A program made the translations under genes and the position numbers. The notes beneath the pieces were generated by a model. That model searched no databases, was not told where the DNA came from, and saw only the letters and a list, made by a program, of their open reading frames with translations. A DNA stretch of 64,000 bases from Rhizomicrobium palustre (lineage in GTDB: Bacteria > Pseudomonadota > Alphaproteobacteria > Micropepsales > Micropepsaceae), in NCBI RefSeq assembly GCF_011761565.1, contig NZ_JAASRM010000001.1:434139-498138 (forward strand). The letters are read 5' to 3'. Positions 1 to 8,438 of this stretch are shown here, piece after piece (the stretch's first letter is position 1; each line of letters opens with the position of its first letter).

Positions 1-15
1 CAGCGGATGCATCGC

Positions 16-372
16 TTATTCCGCCGCGATCTGGCTCGGCAGACTGCCGATGCGCGCCATGTATTTTGTGCCCCATTGGCAGAGCGGCTCCAGCGTGTGG
101 GCAAGCTCTATCCCGAAGGGCGAAAGGCTATATTCCACCCTTGGGGGCACTTCGCCGAAATCCTTGCGGGAGACGATGCCGTCCAGCTGCAGTTCCTTCA
201 GCTCCTGGATCAGCATCTTTTCGCTGATGCCGTGAATGCTGCGGCGAAGTTCGCTGAAACGCTGCGTCTTATTGTTGGCCAGCGCCCAGAGGATCATGAA
301 TTTCCATTTGCCGCTGATGATCGCCAAAACCGCTTCCATGCCGCAAGAATATGTCTTCTTCCGTTTGCGCAT
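16..372 (-). CDS. HxlR-family winged-helix transcriptional regulator
   Basis: About 118 aa. It shows the HxlR core: a Cys in the N-terminal arm (TYSCGMEAVL), GKWKFMILWAL helix, the FSELRRSI...GISEKML recognition helix and a VEYSLSPFG wing. HxlR/YodB/QorR proteins are usually repressors that use the N-terminal Cys to sense electrophiles or quinones. The ATG at 372 is chosen because GAGGG lies 6 nt upstream and the family normally begins just before the Cys; the frame is open to 405. The gene is divergent from an SDR oxidoreductase, the usual layout for an HxlR protein and its target. The sensing chemistry is inferred from the family. Confidence 0.9.
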   Translation of the reverse strand: MRKRKKTYSCGMEAVLAIISGKWKFMILWALANNKTQRFSELRRSIHGISEKMLIQELKELQLDGIVSRKDFGEVPPRVEYSLSPFGIELAHTLEPLCQWGTKYMARIGSLPSQIAAE

Positions 373-404
373 AGCTGACCCTCGAAAAATCGTGGCACGA
401 ACCA

Positions 405-440
405 AAAGGTAAGTACTGGCAGACCTCCCAAGTACACCCC
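405..440. promoter_or_regulatory. candidate HxlR operator in divergent promoter region
   Basis: The space between the HxlR gene and the SDR holds the hexamer AAGTAC twice (411-416 and 430-435), the first as part of AAGTACT. Members of this family bind short repeats between themselves and their target gene. The assignment is an inference from position and repeat only. Confidence 0.35.
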
Positions 441-480
441 AACTCTCTGGCTACGCAACACGGAACCAGAGAGAAAGATC

Positions 481-1233
481 ATGACCGGCAAATTGGAAGG
501 AAAGGTGGCACTTGTCACCGGCGGCACGACCGGCATCGGCCTTGCCATCGCCCAGGAATTTGTGAACCAGGGCGCTTATGTCTTTATTACCGGCCGGCGT
601 GAAGCCGAACTTGCCAAAGCCAAGGAAACCATCGGACGCAACGTCACCGCCGTGCAAGGCGATGTCGCCAAGCTCGAAGACCTCGACAAGCTTTATGACG
701 TCGTAGGGCGCGAAAAGGGCAAGCTCGATATCGTGGTCGCCAATGCCGGCATCGGCAAGCTTGCCTCGACCGCGGAAACAACGCCGGCTGATTTCGATGC
801 CGTTTTCAACGTCAATGTCCGCGGCGTGTTTTTCACGGTGCAGAAAGCGCTCAAGCTTTTGCAGGATGGCGGCTCGGTCGTCGTGGTGGCCTCCAACGCG
901 CAATATCTCGGCATTCCGGGCTTCGCGCCTTATTCGGCGACCAAGGCGGCGGTGCGTACCTTCGTGCGAAGCTGGGCGGCCGAATTCAAGGATCGCGGCA
1001 TTCGCTTTAACACCTTGAGCCCCGGCCCGATCGACACGCCGATTTTCAACACCGTCATCCCTGATCCTGAAGCCGCCGAGGCCGCCAAGAAAGGCTTTAC
1101 CGCGCAGGTTCCGCTTGGCCGCATCGGCCGCCCGGAAGAAATGGGCAAGGCGGCGCTGTTCCTGGCTTCTGATGATTCCAGTTTCTCCACGGGTATCGAT
1201 CTCGTCGCGGATGGCGGCATGAGCCAAATCTAA
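481..1233 (+). CDS. SDR family NAD(P)-dependent oxidoreductase
   Basis: 250 aa, the normal length for a classical short-chain dehydrogenase. The cofactor motif GGTTGIG is near residue 15, NAGIG near 88, the catalytic Tyr-x-x-x-Lys is YSATK near residue 150, and the C-terminal SDDSSFSTGIDLVADGG segment is typical of FabG-like members. It probably reduces a carbonyl substrate with NADPH in the cytoplasm. It is divergent from an HxlR regulator, so induction by electrophiles or quinones is plausible. Substrate is unknown. Confidence 0.9.
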   Translation: MTGKLEGKVALVTGGTTGIGLAIAQEFVNQGAYVFITGRREAELAKAKETIGRNVTAVQGDVAKLEDLDKLYDVVGREKGKLDIVVANAGIGKLASTAETTPADFDAVFNVNVRGVFFTVQKALKLLQDGGSVVVVASNAQYLGIPGFAPYSATKAAVRTFVRSWAAEFKDRGIRFNTLSPGPIDTPIFNTVIPDPEAAEAAKKGFTAQVPLGRIGRPEEMGKAALFLASDDSSFSTGIDLVADGGMSQI

Positions 1234-1288
1234 CGCCGCAAGATCTGATCAGCCTTCCCTCTCCCCCCAAGGGCAAGGCTTGTGGAGA

Positions 1289-1327
1289 CGAATGGCCGGG
1301 TCCCCCTCCCCCGGCCATTCGCTTTTT
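1289..1327 (+). terminator. rho-independent terminator after SDR
   Basis: A strong hairpin, with GAATGGCCGGG pairing with a complementary arm that ends CCGGCCATTC, is followed by GCTTTTT. It lies between the convergent SDR and PAS genes and terminates the plus-strand transcript; its T-run touches the stop codon of the PAS gene. Confidence 0.85.
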
Positions 1328-1826
1328 ATGTTCCTGGCCTCAGCTCGTGTTTGCCGAAGGTCACGACATGGGTGACTTCACCGTCGGCGCCCAGCGGCAG
1401 CACCACGGCTTCGCGCTGGATGAATTTGGTGACCCCGCCATCCAGGCCCGAGGTGACGCGATAGCCATGCGGTAACCCATCAAGGGCGGTCCGGCGATAA
1501 CGCTCCATCCAGCCCGGAAAGACGGTCGGCGCCTCCAGAATAATATCGCTCAACAAACGATGATTGAGGGGCACGTCATAGGCGCGCTGCACCTCGTCCC
1601 CCACAATGGACATCATGAAATCGGCGGCCCCATCGATGACCTGGATCAGGACAAGGTGGCGCAGAATGTCCCGGATCGGCTGGGGGCGCATGTCCGAGCG
1701 GGTCGGATAAGGCCGCGCGCCGCACAGGCTAAGCCAATAGCGATACCCCGCCACCACGGGCTTGGCTTCCATCTGCTCGACGGGGATTTCTTCGAAGGAC
1801 GATTTGGCGGGCACGTAAAGCACCAT
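1326..1826 (-). CDS. PAS domain protein (PAS_5 type)
   Basis: About 166 aa. The segment YWLSLCGARPYPTRSDM, followed by PIRDILRHLVLIQVID and a C-terminal VLPLGADGEVTHVVTFG strand, matches the single-domain PAS_5 proteins common in alphaproteobacteria, whose ligand and partner are generally unknown. The ATG at 1826 is preferred because AAGGGG lies about 8 nt upstream; the frame can be extended to a TTG at 1874. There is no output domain, so it likely acts through protein contact or is a cytosolic sensor. No operon partner is evident. Confidence 0.75.
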   Translation of the reverse strand: MVLYVPAKSSFEEIPVEQMEAKPVVAGYRYWLSLCGARPYPTRSDMRPQPIRDILRHLVLIQVIDGAADFMMSIVGDEVQRAYDVPLNHRLLSDIILEAPTVFPGWMERYRRTALDGLPHGYRVTSGLDGGVTKFIQREAVVLPLGADGEVTHVVTFGKHELRPGT

Positions 1827-1937
1827 CGCACAGCCCCTTTTGACCGAACTACCGCGTAGCGGCAGGACCTTCAAAACGAAGTTAAACGAGTAGCTAAAAT
1901 ACGTATTCGCTACGATCCGCCGCAGTGTACGGACGTA

Positions 1938-3074
1938 TTATCCCGCCACCGCCACCCCGATCAGCTTGCCGATGGCAAAGGTTAAGGCCGCCGCACCAAA
2001 GCCAAAGCCAAGCGAGCGCAGGGCCAGCTTGAACGCCGATCCGCCGGTGAACAGGGCGGTCGCTGCGCCAATGCCCATCAGCGCGAGGCCGCTGACGAAA
2101 AGGCTGCCGGCTACCGCCGCTAGGCCGCTAAAGCCAAAAAGATAGGGTAAAATCGGGAAAATCGCCCCCGCCGCGAAAAGGCCGAAAGAGGTGCCCGCCG
2201 CGGCCCAGGGCGAGCCACCAAGCTCGGCCGGATCGATGCCCAGCTCCTCGCGCGCCAGGGTGTCGAGGGCGCTTTCCTTGTTGGAAATAAGCTGCGCTGC
2301 CATAGTGCGGGCGGTGTCCTCTGGAATGCCCTTGGCCTGATAGATCAGGGCGAGCTCTTCCTGCTCTTCCTCCGGAACTTGGGCCAATTCCTCGGCCTCG
2401 GCGGCGATCTGGCGTTCATAGCTTTCGCGCGCGGTGGCAACAGACAGCCATTCCCCCATCGCCATCGAACAAGCCCCAGCCGCGAGACCTGCGAGCCCGG
2501 TCATTAGCACCACATGGCTGGAGAGCGCCGCGCCCGCGACCCCCATCACCAGGCTAAGATTGGAAACCAGCCCGTCATTGGCGCCCAGCACCGCCGCCCG
2601 CAAGGCATTGCCACCCAGGCCGCGATGGCGCCCTTCCAGCCGCGCGAGGCTACCCACCTCCGCCACCGTATTCCCGCCGCCCGCCAGCGCGTTGATGATA
2701 CGGGCATGGCTGCGTTCGGCTTGCGGCAGGCCTCCCGCGACCGCTTCCGTCTGCTTGTCATATTGGCCGCTATCGATCTGCTCCAGCGTGTTTACCGTGG
2801 GCAGCACCATGCCCGGCCCGAAACGCCGCGCCAGGAATGACAAAAGCCGCGAGCGGAGGCTGGGCCTTAGCGACGGCACGCGATGTCCCGCCTTTTCCAG
2901 CTCGCGCGCCCAGAAGGCGGCATGCTCCTCCTCCACGGCGGCGAGTTTGACATAGATCTGGGCAAGCTGCGGGTTGGCCTCGGCCTCCGAAAGCGCGCGA
3001 TAAAGGGCGGCGCTATCGATTTCGCCTTGGATATTGGCGGTGAAGCGGGAGCGATCGCTTTGTGGCTCGGCCAT
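1938..3074 (-). CDS. mbfA: MbfA-like ferritin/VIT1 fusion, membrane iron exporter
   Basis: 378 aa with two domains. Residues 1-150 form a ferritin/rubrerythrin-like helical domain with metal-binding candidates in GEIDSAALYRAL and VEEEHAAFWARELE. From about residue 165 follows a VIT1/CCC1 domain (LRAAVLGANDGLVSNLSLVMGVAGA, later MAMGEWLSVATARESYERQ) and hydrophobic segments to the C-terminus. MbfA of Agrobacterium and Bradyrhizobium has this architecture, exports iron and is repressed by Irr. The gene stands alone here, and no clear Irr box was identified by eye. It is somewhat longer than the classic MbfA, chiefly in the linker. Confidence 0.88.
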   Translation of the reverse strand: MAEPQSDRSRFTANIQGEIDSAALYRALSEAEANPQLAQIYVKLAAVEEEHAAFWARELEKAGHRVPSLRPSLRSRLLSFLARRFGPGMVLPTVNTLEQIDSGQYDKQTEAVAGGLPQAERSHARIINALAGGGNTVAEVGSLARLEGRHRGLGGNALRAAVLGANDGLVSNLSLVMGVAGAALSSHVVLMTGLAGLAAGACSMAMGEWLSVATARESYERQIAAEAEELAQVPEEEQEELALIYQAKGIPEDTARTMAAQLISNKESALDTLAREELGIDPAELGGSPWAAAGTSFGLFAAGAIFPILPYLFGFSGLAAVAGSLFVSGLALMGIGAATALFTGGSAFKLALRSLGFGFGAAALTFAIGKLIGVAVAG

Positions 3075-3176
3075 GGAGTGTCCCCTGTTTGGGCGAGGTT
3101 AACCCTATCCTGGTCCGCGCGAAACCGTGGTGTCCCGGATACGTTGCCTTGGGATGAAAAATGCTAGACTGCGCCG

Positions 3177-3659
3177 ATGCAATACCGCTTCGCAGCTCTG
3201 GCCTTAGCCCTCCTCCTCGCCGCCGCGCCCGCGGTTGCCAAGTCGCATAAGCACGCCGAGGAAAGCAAAGCCCCGGCCCTTTCCATGGCGGGCGAGGCCT
3301 GCACCAGAGAGGGCGCCTTTGGCCGTCTCTTCCCGCGCGGTTATAGCGGCCATATCGACGCCACCGTCTCCGAGGAATGGGAGCCTTTCGGCAAGCTCAC
3401 TGGCGAGCGCGGGCGGATCGTCGCTATCGCATCGTTCCGTGGAGCGGGCGACAGTTTCGAAGAAGACAGCGCCAAGGCTGCCGCTTTCCTCAAAGCCTTC
3501 GACCATGCGGTGAAAGCGGCGGGGCATTTCCCGGATCGCAAAAGCCACGAGGATGGCGTCGAGTATCACAGCAGCCATGAGCCGGACACCGGCCTTGCAT
3601 TCCTGATCCGCCAAGACGACGAGATCATCACCGCGAGCTGTATCGCGCTTGAACGCTAA
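3177..3659 (+). CDS. secreted protein of unknown function, first of a tandem pair
   Basis: 160 aa with a signal peptide (hydrophobic stretch ALALALLLAAAPAVA). The mature part has two Cys residues, at ACTREGAFG and ASCIALER, which could form a disulfide in the periplasm. The downstream gene repeats its landmarks: REGAFG against SEGAFG, HFPDRKSHEDGVEY against HFAIRAQHKDGVTY, and a closing IITASC against VRIVCS. The two are therefore diverged paralogues. No known domain is recognised. The next ATG follows this stop by 1 nt, so the two are probably cotranslated. Confidence 0.7.
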   Translation: MQYRFAALALALLLAAAPAVAKSHKHAEESKAPALSMAGEACTREGAFGRLFPRGYSGHIDATVSEEWEPFGKLTGERGRIVAIASFRGAGDSFEEDSAKAAAFLKAFDHAVKAAGHFPDRKSHEDGVEYHSSHEPDTGLAFLIRQDDEIITASCIALER

Positions 3660-3660
3660 G

Positions 3661-4188
3661 ATGCGCCGCGCGCTATTTCTCTCACCGCTGTTTTTCGCGG
3701 TTGCGGCCTCAGCGAGTTCGCCGGAACCTGATCGCGCGGCCATCGCTGCCGTTGCGGAGACCTGCAATTCTGAAGGCGCTTTCGGCTACCATTTCGGCGA
3801 GAAGAATGCACAGCCGCGCGACACCGGCATTTCGCCTTTCGAGATTGAAGGTCTCAACACGCAACGCGATGGGCTGTTCGAAGTATCGGCGGCGGCCTGG
3901 TTCGGCAAAGCCCCGATGTCCGATGAGGATCGTCGCGCGCTTACCACCTGGGTCTATCATGCCATCGAAACCCAAGTGACCGCCCGCCGCCACTTCGCCA
4001 TTCGGGCCCAGCATAAGGATGGCGTCACCTATTATTCCGATCCTGACATCAAAAAAGGCTTTGCGCTCGATCTCTCCCGCGATCCCTTGCGGGTCAGGAT
4101 CGTCTGCAGCGATCAGAGCCTGAAACGCAAAGCCTGGAAACAGGTCAAAGGCGTGGACGGAGCCAGCACAGACACCCCCACGCCCTGA
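3661..4188 (+). CDS. secreted protein of unknown function, second of a tandem pair
   Basis: About 175 aa from the ATG at 3661, with a signal peptide (LFLSPLFFAVAASASS). A TTG-initiated form from 3649 would overlap the upstream gene and is less likely. It shares the pattern ETCNSEGAFG, HFAIRAQHKDGVTYY and a closing VRIVCS with its upstream neighbour, including the two Cys, but has an extra KAPMSDEDRRALTTWVYHAIE segment. It is an apparent product of tandem duplication followed by divergence. Function is unknown; periplasmic location is inferred from the signal sequence. Confidence 0.7.
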   Translation: MRRALFLSPLFFAVAASASSPEPDRAAIAAVAETCNSEGAFGYHFGEKNAQPRDTGISPFEIEGLNTQRDGLFEVSAAAWFGKAPMSDEDRRALTTWVYHAIETQVTARRHFAIRAQHKDGVTYYSDPDIKKGFALDLSRDPLRVRIVCSDQSLKRKAWKQVKGVDGASTDTPTP

Positions 4189-4224
4189 CTGCGCAGCGTC
4201 GGGTTTTGTGCTATACTCGCGCCC

Positions 4225-4461
4225 ATGAACGAAAGCCGCCCCGTCAAGCTGACCCGCGTCGGTGATGACCAGATCGTGGAAATCCCCGCCGAATTCGCCC
4301 TCCCGGGCGAAGAAGCCATCCTGCGCAAGGAGGGGGATAAGCTGATCATCGAAACGCCCCGGCGGAAAGGGTCGCTGAAAGAATGGCTTTCCACCCTGGA
4401 GCCGATTGAGGAAGAGTGGCCGGACATCCCTGACCTGCCAGCAGAGCCGGTTGATCTGTGA
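4225..4461 (+). CDS. vapB: VapB-type antitoxin (AbrB/MazE fold)
   Basis: 78 aa. The N-terminal half (VKLTRVGDDQIVEIPAEFALPG...AILRKEGDKLIIE) is the swapped-hairpin AbrB DNA-binding domain of VapB antitoxins. The acidic C-terminal tail (KEWLSTLEPIEEEWPDIPD) is the usual toxin-neutralising segment. The stop codon overlaps the toxin ATG in a TGATG, so the pair is translationally coupled. The complex normally represses its own promoter just upstream. Confidence 0.9.
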   Translation: MNESRPVKLTRVGDDQIVEIPAEFALPGEEAILRKEGDKLIIETPRRKGSLKEWLSTLEPIEEEWPDIPDLPAEPVDL

Positions 4462-4856
4462 TGTACCTGCTCGACACGAATATCGTCTCTGACATTTTAC
4501 GAAATCCCCGCGGCCGCGCAGCGGCAAAGGTTCGAAGCCTCGCCGAAGGTGAAGCCGCTGTCAGCATTATCGTCGCAAGTGAGCTGAGATTTGGCGTTCA
4601 GAAAAAAGGAGCGCCCGCATTAGAGAGCTTGGTCGAAGGCTTTCTCCTGCGCGTTCCGGTATTGCCGCTCGCGATGCCTGCCGACAGGCTTTATGCCAAG
4701 TTGAGATGCGATCTTGAAATCGCCGGCACGCCGATCAGCGCCAATGACATGTTGATCGCTGCCCATGCACTCGCACTCGACGCAACACTGGTCACCGATA
4801 ATGAACGCGAATTCTCGCGCGTCGAAGGCCTGAAGCTCGAGAACTGGCTGCACTAA
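4461..4856 (+). CDS. vapC: VapC-type PIN-domain ribonuclease toxin
   Basis: 131 aa from the ATG at 4461. Four acidic PIN positions are visible: D in MYLLDTNIVSD, E in ASELRFG, D in ANDMLIAAHAL and D in LVTDNEREF. VapC toxins are Mg-dependent endoribonucleases that cut tRNA or rRNA when freed from VapB. The length and active-site set look complete, so the toxin is probably functional. The start is set by the TGATG overlap with vapB; a GTG at 4458 is possible. Confidence 0.92.
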   Translation: MYLLDTNIVSDILRNPRGRAAAKVRSLAEGEAAVSIIVASELRFGVQKKGAPALESLVEGFLLRVPVLPLAMPADRLYAKLRCDLEIAGTPISANDMLIAAHALALDATLVTDNEREFSRVEGLKLENWLH

Positions 4857-4912
4857 ATGAAACAGCCGCGCCCGGTGAAGAGCGCGGCCGTCAAACGCAT
4901 CTAGATCACGCC

Positions 4913-5725
4913 TTACTTCGGCTGGAAGGCGATGGAAGTCAGGCCATTGACCGGCAGCTGCGGGTTCCTGAGATTGAGCGGGCCATTGCGGTCGTATTCG
5001 ACCAGCGAATTGCCTTCGCCCAGATGCCAGGCCAGACGCACCATGAAGCCGCTGCTGTTCAGCGACCGGCCAAGCGCGTTGATGTTCGACTGGGTGTAGG
5101 CAGCCGACACCGAGACCGGCAATTCGTTTGAGATCAGATACTCCGGCCCGATCTCAAAATTCGACCAATGCAGGCTCGACACCGTGCTGTAGGACGCATC
5201 GGCATTCAAGGCGAGGTTCGGCGTCACGTAATAGCTCGCGCCGCCGCCATAATAACCGCCGTCGCCGCCGAGCGGGCCGACATTACCGCTGATGCCGCCG
5301 CCGCGCAGGCGCAAGGTCAGATCCGGCATGGCATAGAACTCACCGATCAAACCGTAATTGCCATAACCGGCATTCACGCCCAGCGCGCGCGAGGAATTGT
5401 AGCCGCCCGCGAAACCGAGCGCATAATTATAATCGCGCAAGGTCAGCGCGCCGCCGGAAGCCCAGGTATCAACCGGGATGCTCTTGGAGCGGTTTTCCGA
5501 ATAATCGGCATAACCCTGCACGTTCAAACGCGCGCCATACATGTTCAAGTCAGGGAACGCGTAGTTGGCTGCGCCGCCGAAGTCATAGGCGTGGTTCGAC
5601 GCGCCCTTCACATCGGAATAGTTGTAGCCCCCCGTAACCGTCCCGCTGAACCCAGTCCAGTCCGTCGCGTTCGCGGACGTGGCAACAATGGCAGCGGCCC
5701 CCAGCATAAGCATCGTAAAGCGCAT
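4913..5725 (-). CDS. outer-membrane beta-barrel protein of unknown function
   Basis: About 270 aa. It has a signal peptide (MRFTMLMLGAAAIVATSANA) followed by alternating, aromatic- and glycine-rich strands (GTVTGGYNYSDV, YYGGGASYYVTPNLALNADASYS, GFMVRLAWHLGE), the pattern of a small outer-membrane barrel. The start at 5725 places the signal peptide at the N-terminus; the frame stays open to 5863 through sequence that does not look coding, and an ATG at 5737 is an alternative. Substrate and partner are unknown. It is transcribed alone. Confidence 0.75.
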   Translation of the reverse strand: MRFTMLMLGAAAIVATSANATDWTGFSGTVTGGYNYSDVKGASNHAYDFGGAANYAFPDLNMYGARLNVQGYADYSENRSKSIPVDTWASGGALTLRDYNYALGFAGGYNSSRALGVNAGYGNYGLIGEFYAMPDLTLRLRGGGISGNVGPLGGDGGYYGGGASYYVTPNLALNADASYSTVSSLHWSNFEIGPEYLISNELPVSVSAAYTQSNINALGRSLNSSGFMVRLAWHLGEGNSLVEYDRNGPLNLRNPQLPVNGLTSIAFQPK

Positions 5726-5933
5726 GATGTACTCCATACTTGTGATACGCGTGAAGCTCGTCACGCGGTAACGACAGAAATGGGAAGTACGATCCGCGTT
5801 CGCAAGCTTTAAGGGCGCGTCTCTGCAATACATCGTCGCGAACGCGATCTTTTGACAACACATTTGACTGTGTGAAACCGCAAAGCACGTGATGCTTGCA
5901 GTTTATTGCAGTGTCGTCATTACAACATCGTCA

Positions 5934-6326
5934 CTACACGGAGTGTTGCTGAATGAGATCCCAGCGATTGCCATAAAGGTCTTCAAAAACCGCAACGCTG
6001 CCATACGTTTCATGCCGAGGCGATTCGATAAAATGAACGCCGCGTTCCACAAAAGCCGCATAATCACGTGTGAAATCGTCTGTCTCTAAAAACAGGAACA
6101 CGCGTCCGCCACCTTGCTGACCGATGCATGCAATTTGTTCCGGCGTCACAGCTTTGCCCAAAAGAAGTCGCACGGATTCCTCTTTCGGCCCTATACGCAC
6201 CCAGCGCTTGCCCTTGCCAAGATCAGTGTCTTCCACCACGACAAAGCCAAGCTTCTCAGTGAACCACGCGATGGCTTCATCGTAATCACGCACGAGATAG
6301 GTGAAGTGGGGAATGCGAAGAGACAT
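5934..6326 (-). CDS. VOC/glyoxalase-fold protein
   Basis: About 130 aa from the ATG at 6326 (MSLRIPHFTYLVRDYDEAIAWF). This opening, with FTEKLGFVVVEDT and a closing GSVAVFEDLYGNRWDLIQ, is the standard vicinal-oxygen-chelate single-module pattern; the ligands expected are near His8 and the Glu of VFEDLYGN. VOC members include glyoxalases, bleomycin-binding proteins and dioxygenases, and the sequence does not tell which. The frame extends to 6362 but family alignments begin at SLRIPH. Confidence 0.85.
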   Translation of the reverse strand: MSLRIPHFTYLVRDYDEAIAWFTEKLGFVVVEDTDLGKGKRWVRIGPKEESVRLLLGKAVTPEQIACIGQQGGGRVFLFLETDDFTRDYAAFVERGVHFIESPRHETYGSVAVFEDLYGNRWDLIQQHSV

Positions 6327-6361
6327 GCGGAACACCTTTGATGAAGTGATGTGAACACTCA

Positions 6362-6380
6362 CCCTCCCCTTGAGGGAGGG
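6362..6380. repeat. CCCTCCC-CTTGA-GGGAGGG palindrome (solo copy)
   Basis: Perfect 7-bp stem with a 5-nt CTTGA loop. The same hairpin recurs near 9852, 17484, 17567 and 18031, so it is a dispersed extragenic repeat rather than a dedicated terminator (no T-run). Confidence 0.75.
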
Positions 6381-6410
6381 CTATCGCTTTTAGGTTTATC
6401 AGCCACCTGT

Positions 6411-6555
6411 TGTCATCCCGGACGCGCCCGCGAAGATCGCGTTATCTGGCACAAGGGCGGGATCCGGGACCCACTCAGAAATCTGAACATTGTCGAAGTG
6501 GGTCCCGGCTCTACGCGCGCTCTGCTTCGCAATGCGCACTGCGGCCGGGATGACA
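6411..6555. repeat. MITE-like inverted-repeat element, copy 1
   Basis: About 145 bp, bounded by TGTCATCCCGG at the left and CCGGGATGACA at the right. An inner inverted repeat (GGGACCCACT ... AGTGGGTCCC) folds the middle. A second copy of the same design lies after der at 11337-11496. It contains no gene and occupies most of the gap between the VOC gene and panB. The rest of that gap (6556-6737) shows nothing recognisable. Confidence 0.75.
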
Positions 6556-6737
6556 GCTTGGGTTAATTCTTCCAAAGGCGAAAGTATTGCCTAGGGGCGG
6601 GTGCAGCCCCGCGCACACCACACCACCTCAACAGGAATTTTCTCCCACACCCCAAGCGGCAAACCGCCCGCTCCACTGCCCTCGTTCTGCCCCAGCCTTC
6701 ATCGTATAGTGCCCGCCTTCACTTTGGAGCCATTCCA

Positions 6738-7562
6738 ATGTCCGCACAGGTCCAGTCCAAGCGCATCTCGGTGCCCCAGATCCGCGCCCGCAAGGGTGGC
6801 GAGCCCATCGTCTGCCTGACCTGCTACCACGCCCATACCGCGCGCCTCCTCGACGAGCATGTCGATCTGATGCTGGTGGGCGACAGCCTGGGCATGGTGA
6901 TCCATGGGCTGGAGACCACGCTCGGCGTCACCATGGAAATGATGATCCTGCACGGCCAGGCGGTGATGCGCGGCGCCAAGAAGGCGCTGGTGGTGGTGGA
7001 CATGCCCTTCGGCTCCTATGAAGAATCGCCGCAGCTCGCCTTCAAGAACGCCGCCCGGATTCTGGCCGAGACCGGCTGCCAGGCGGTGAAGCTGGAAGGC
7101 GGTGTCGCCATGGCCGAGACGGTTGCTTATCTGACCAGCCGCGGCATTCCGGTGATGGGCCATATCGGCCTCACCCCCCAGCGCATCCAGATTTTCGGCG
7201 GCTTCAAGACGCAGGGCCGCACCGAAGCCGAATGGCCCGCCATCGAAGCCGATGCCAAGGCGATTGCCGAGGCGGGCGCCTTCGCCCTCACTTTGGAAGG
7301 CATGGCCGAGCCGCTGGCCGCCAAAATCACTAAGGAAATCACCATTCCCACCATCGGAATCGGCGCCTCGCCGCTCTGCGACGGGCAAATCCTGGTGATG
7401 GAAGACATGCTGGGACTCAACCCGACCCCGCCCAAATTCGTGCGCCAATATGCTGAGATGGGCGCCGATATCGAGGCGGCGGTGAAGGCCTATGCGGCGG
7501 ATGTCCGCGCCCGCACCTTCCCGGGCAAGGAAAACGTCTATCCGATGAAAAAAGCCGGGTAA
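6738..7562 (+). CDS. panB: 3-methyl-2-oxobutanoate hydroxymethyltransferase (PanB)
   Basis: 274 aa, the usual PanB length. It transfers a hydroxymethyl group from 5,10-methylene-tetrahydrofolate to ketoisovalerate, giving ketopantoate for pantothenate and CoA. Visible signatures are [16 protein letters not shown], the metal-binding [39 protein letters not shown] and the [21 protein letters not shown] block. It is followed by a TPR protein, bamB and der, an order common in alphaproteobacteria. panC is not in the window. Confidence 0.97.
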   Translation: MSAQVQSKRISVPQIRARKGGEPIVCLTCYHAHTARLLDEHVDLMLVGDSLGMVIHGLETTLGVTMEMMILHGQAVMRGAKKALVVVDMPFGSYEESPQLAFKNAARILAETGCQAVKLEGGVAMAETVAYLTSRGIPVMGHIGLTPQRIQIFGGFKTQGRTEAEWPAIEADAKAIAEAGAFALTLEGMAEPLAAKITKEITIPTIGIGASPLCDGQILVMEDMLGLNPTPPKFVRQYAEMGADIEAAVKAYAADVRARTFPGKENVYPMKKAG

Positions 7563-7721
7563 CGCTGGCCTCGAGAATCCGCTAGAACCGTCTCAAGCCG
7601 TAACCCTGTTGGCCGATTGGGCTTTCCGGGGCGGGTAAAATATCGTCAAGTTGCGCTTGGCCGCCGGGCCGGGTTATTACCCTGCCCGGTCAAGGTCTTG
7701 TCCTCCCGAAAGGAATTTCCC

Positions 7722-8438
7722 GTGTCCGATATTTTCCATGAAGTCGAGGAGGAGGTCCGCCAGGAGCGGCTCCGGCTATGGTGGAAAAAATACGGCGATT
7801 ACGTCATCGCTGGCGTTTCCGTCGTGGTGATCGGCATTGCCGGCTACAAGCTGTGGCAGACCTGGGACCAGCGCGAGCGCCTCAAGGCCTCCGCCAATTT
7901 CCAATCCGCGATTCAGATGTCGCAAGCCGGGCAGAGCGACCTTGCCGCCCAGGCCTATGGCAATATCGCCAAGAAGGCGCCGGGTGGTTACGCCCTGATC
8001 GCCCAGCTCGCTCAGGCCGATGAATTGCAGGCTTCGGGCCGCATCAACGACGCGGTGGCGATCTATATGAAGCTCGCCGATACCACGAAGGGCGGTCTTG
8101 GTGATGTCGCGCGCATGCGCGCCGCCTGGGCCCAGGCCGATACCGCCTCGACCCAGAAGCTGAAAGACCTTCTCGCTCCGCTCAACGATGGCAAATCGCA
8201 GTGGCGCTTCATGGCGCAAGAACTGATCGCCTATCGCGCCATGCATGACGACAAGGCCAAAGAGGCGCTCACGATCTATAAGAGCCTCGCCGCCGATACC
8301 AATGCCCCGGGCTCCATCCGCCAGCGCGCGGGCGCCCTTGCCAGCATGATCGAGACCTCCGGCGGCAAAGATTTCGGCAGCGTTCCGGAAGCGGCCAAAC
8401 CGGCTCTTCCGGCTCTCCCCCAAGCGGAAGCCCACTAA
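7722..8438 (+). CDS. YfgM-like membrane-anchored TPR protein
   Basis: About 238 aa. A GTG at 7722 with AAAGGA about 8 nt upstream starts the family's usual SDIFHEVEEEVRQERL opening; a longer frame from 7617 is non-conserved. After a cytosolic amphipathic region comes one membrane helix (YVIAGVSVVVIGIAGYKLW, residues ~25-43), then periplasmic TPR-like helices (DUF2133 / YfgM type) and an Ala/Pro-rich tail. YfgM works with the Sec translocon and periplasmic chaperones in E. coli. The stop overlaps the bamB ATG by one base, which indicates coupling. Confidence 0.85.
   Translation: MSDIFHEVEEEVRQERLRLWWKKYGDYVIAGVSVVVIGIAGYKLWQTWDQRERLKASANFQSAIQMSQAGQSDLAAQAYGNIAKKAPGGYALIAQLAQADELQASGRINDAVAIYMKLADTTKGGLGDVARMRAAWAQADTASTQKLKDLLAPLNDGKSQWRFMAQELIAYRAMHDDKAKEALTIYKSLAADTNAPGSIRQRAGALASMIETSGGKDFGSVPEAAKPALPALPQAEAH

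Noticed and set aside
6362..6380. Palindrome considered as a terminator of the VOC or upstream genes
   Set aside because: There is no T-run, the VOC gene is read away from it, and the same hairpin occurs at four other places.
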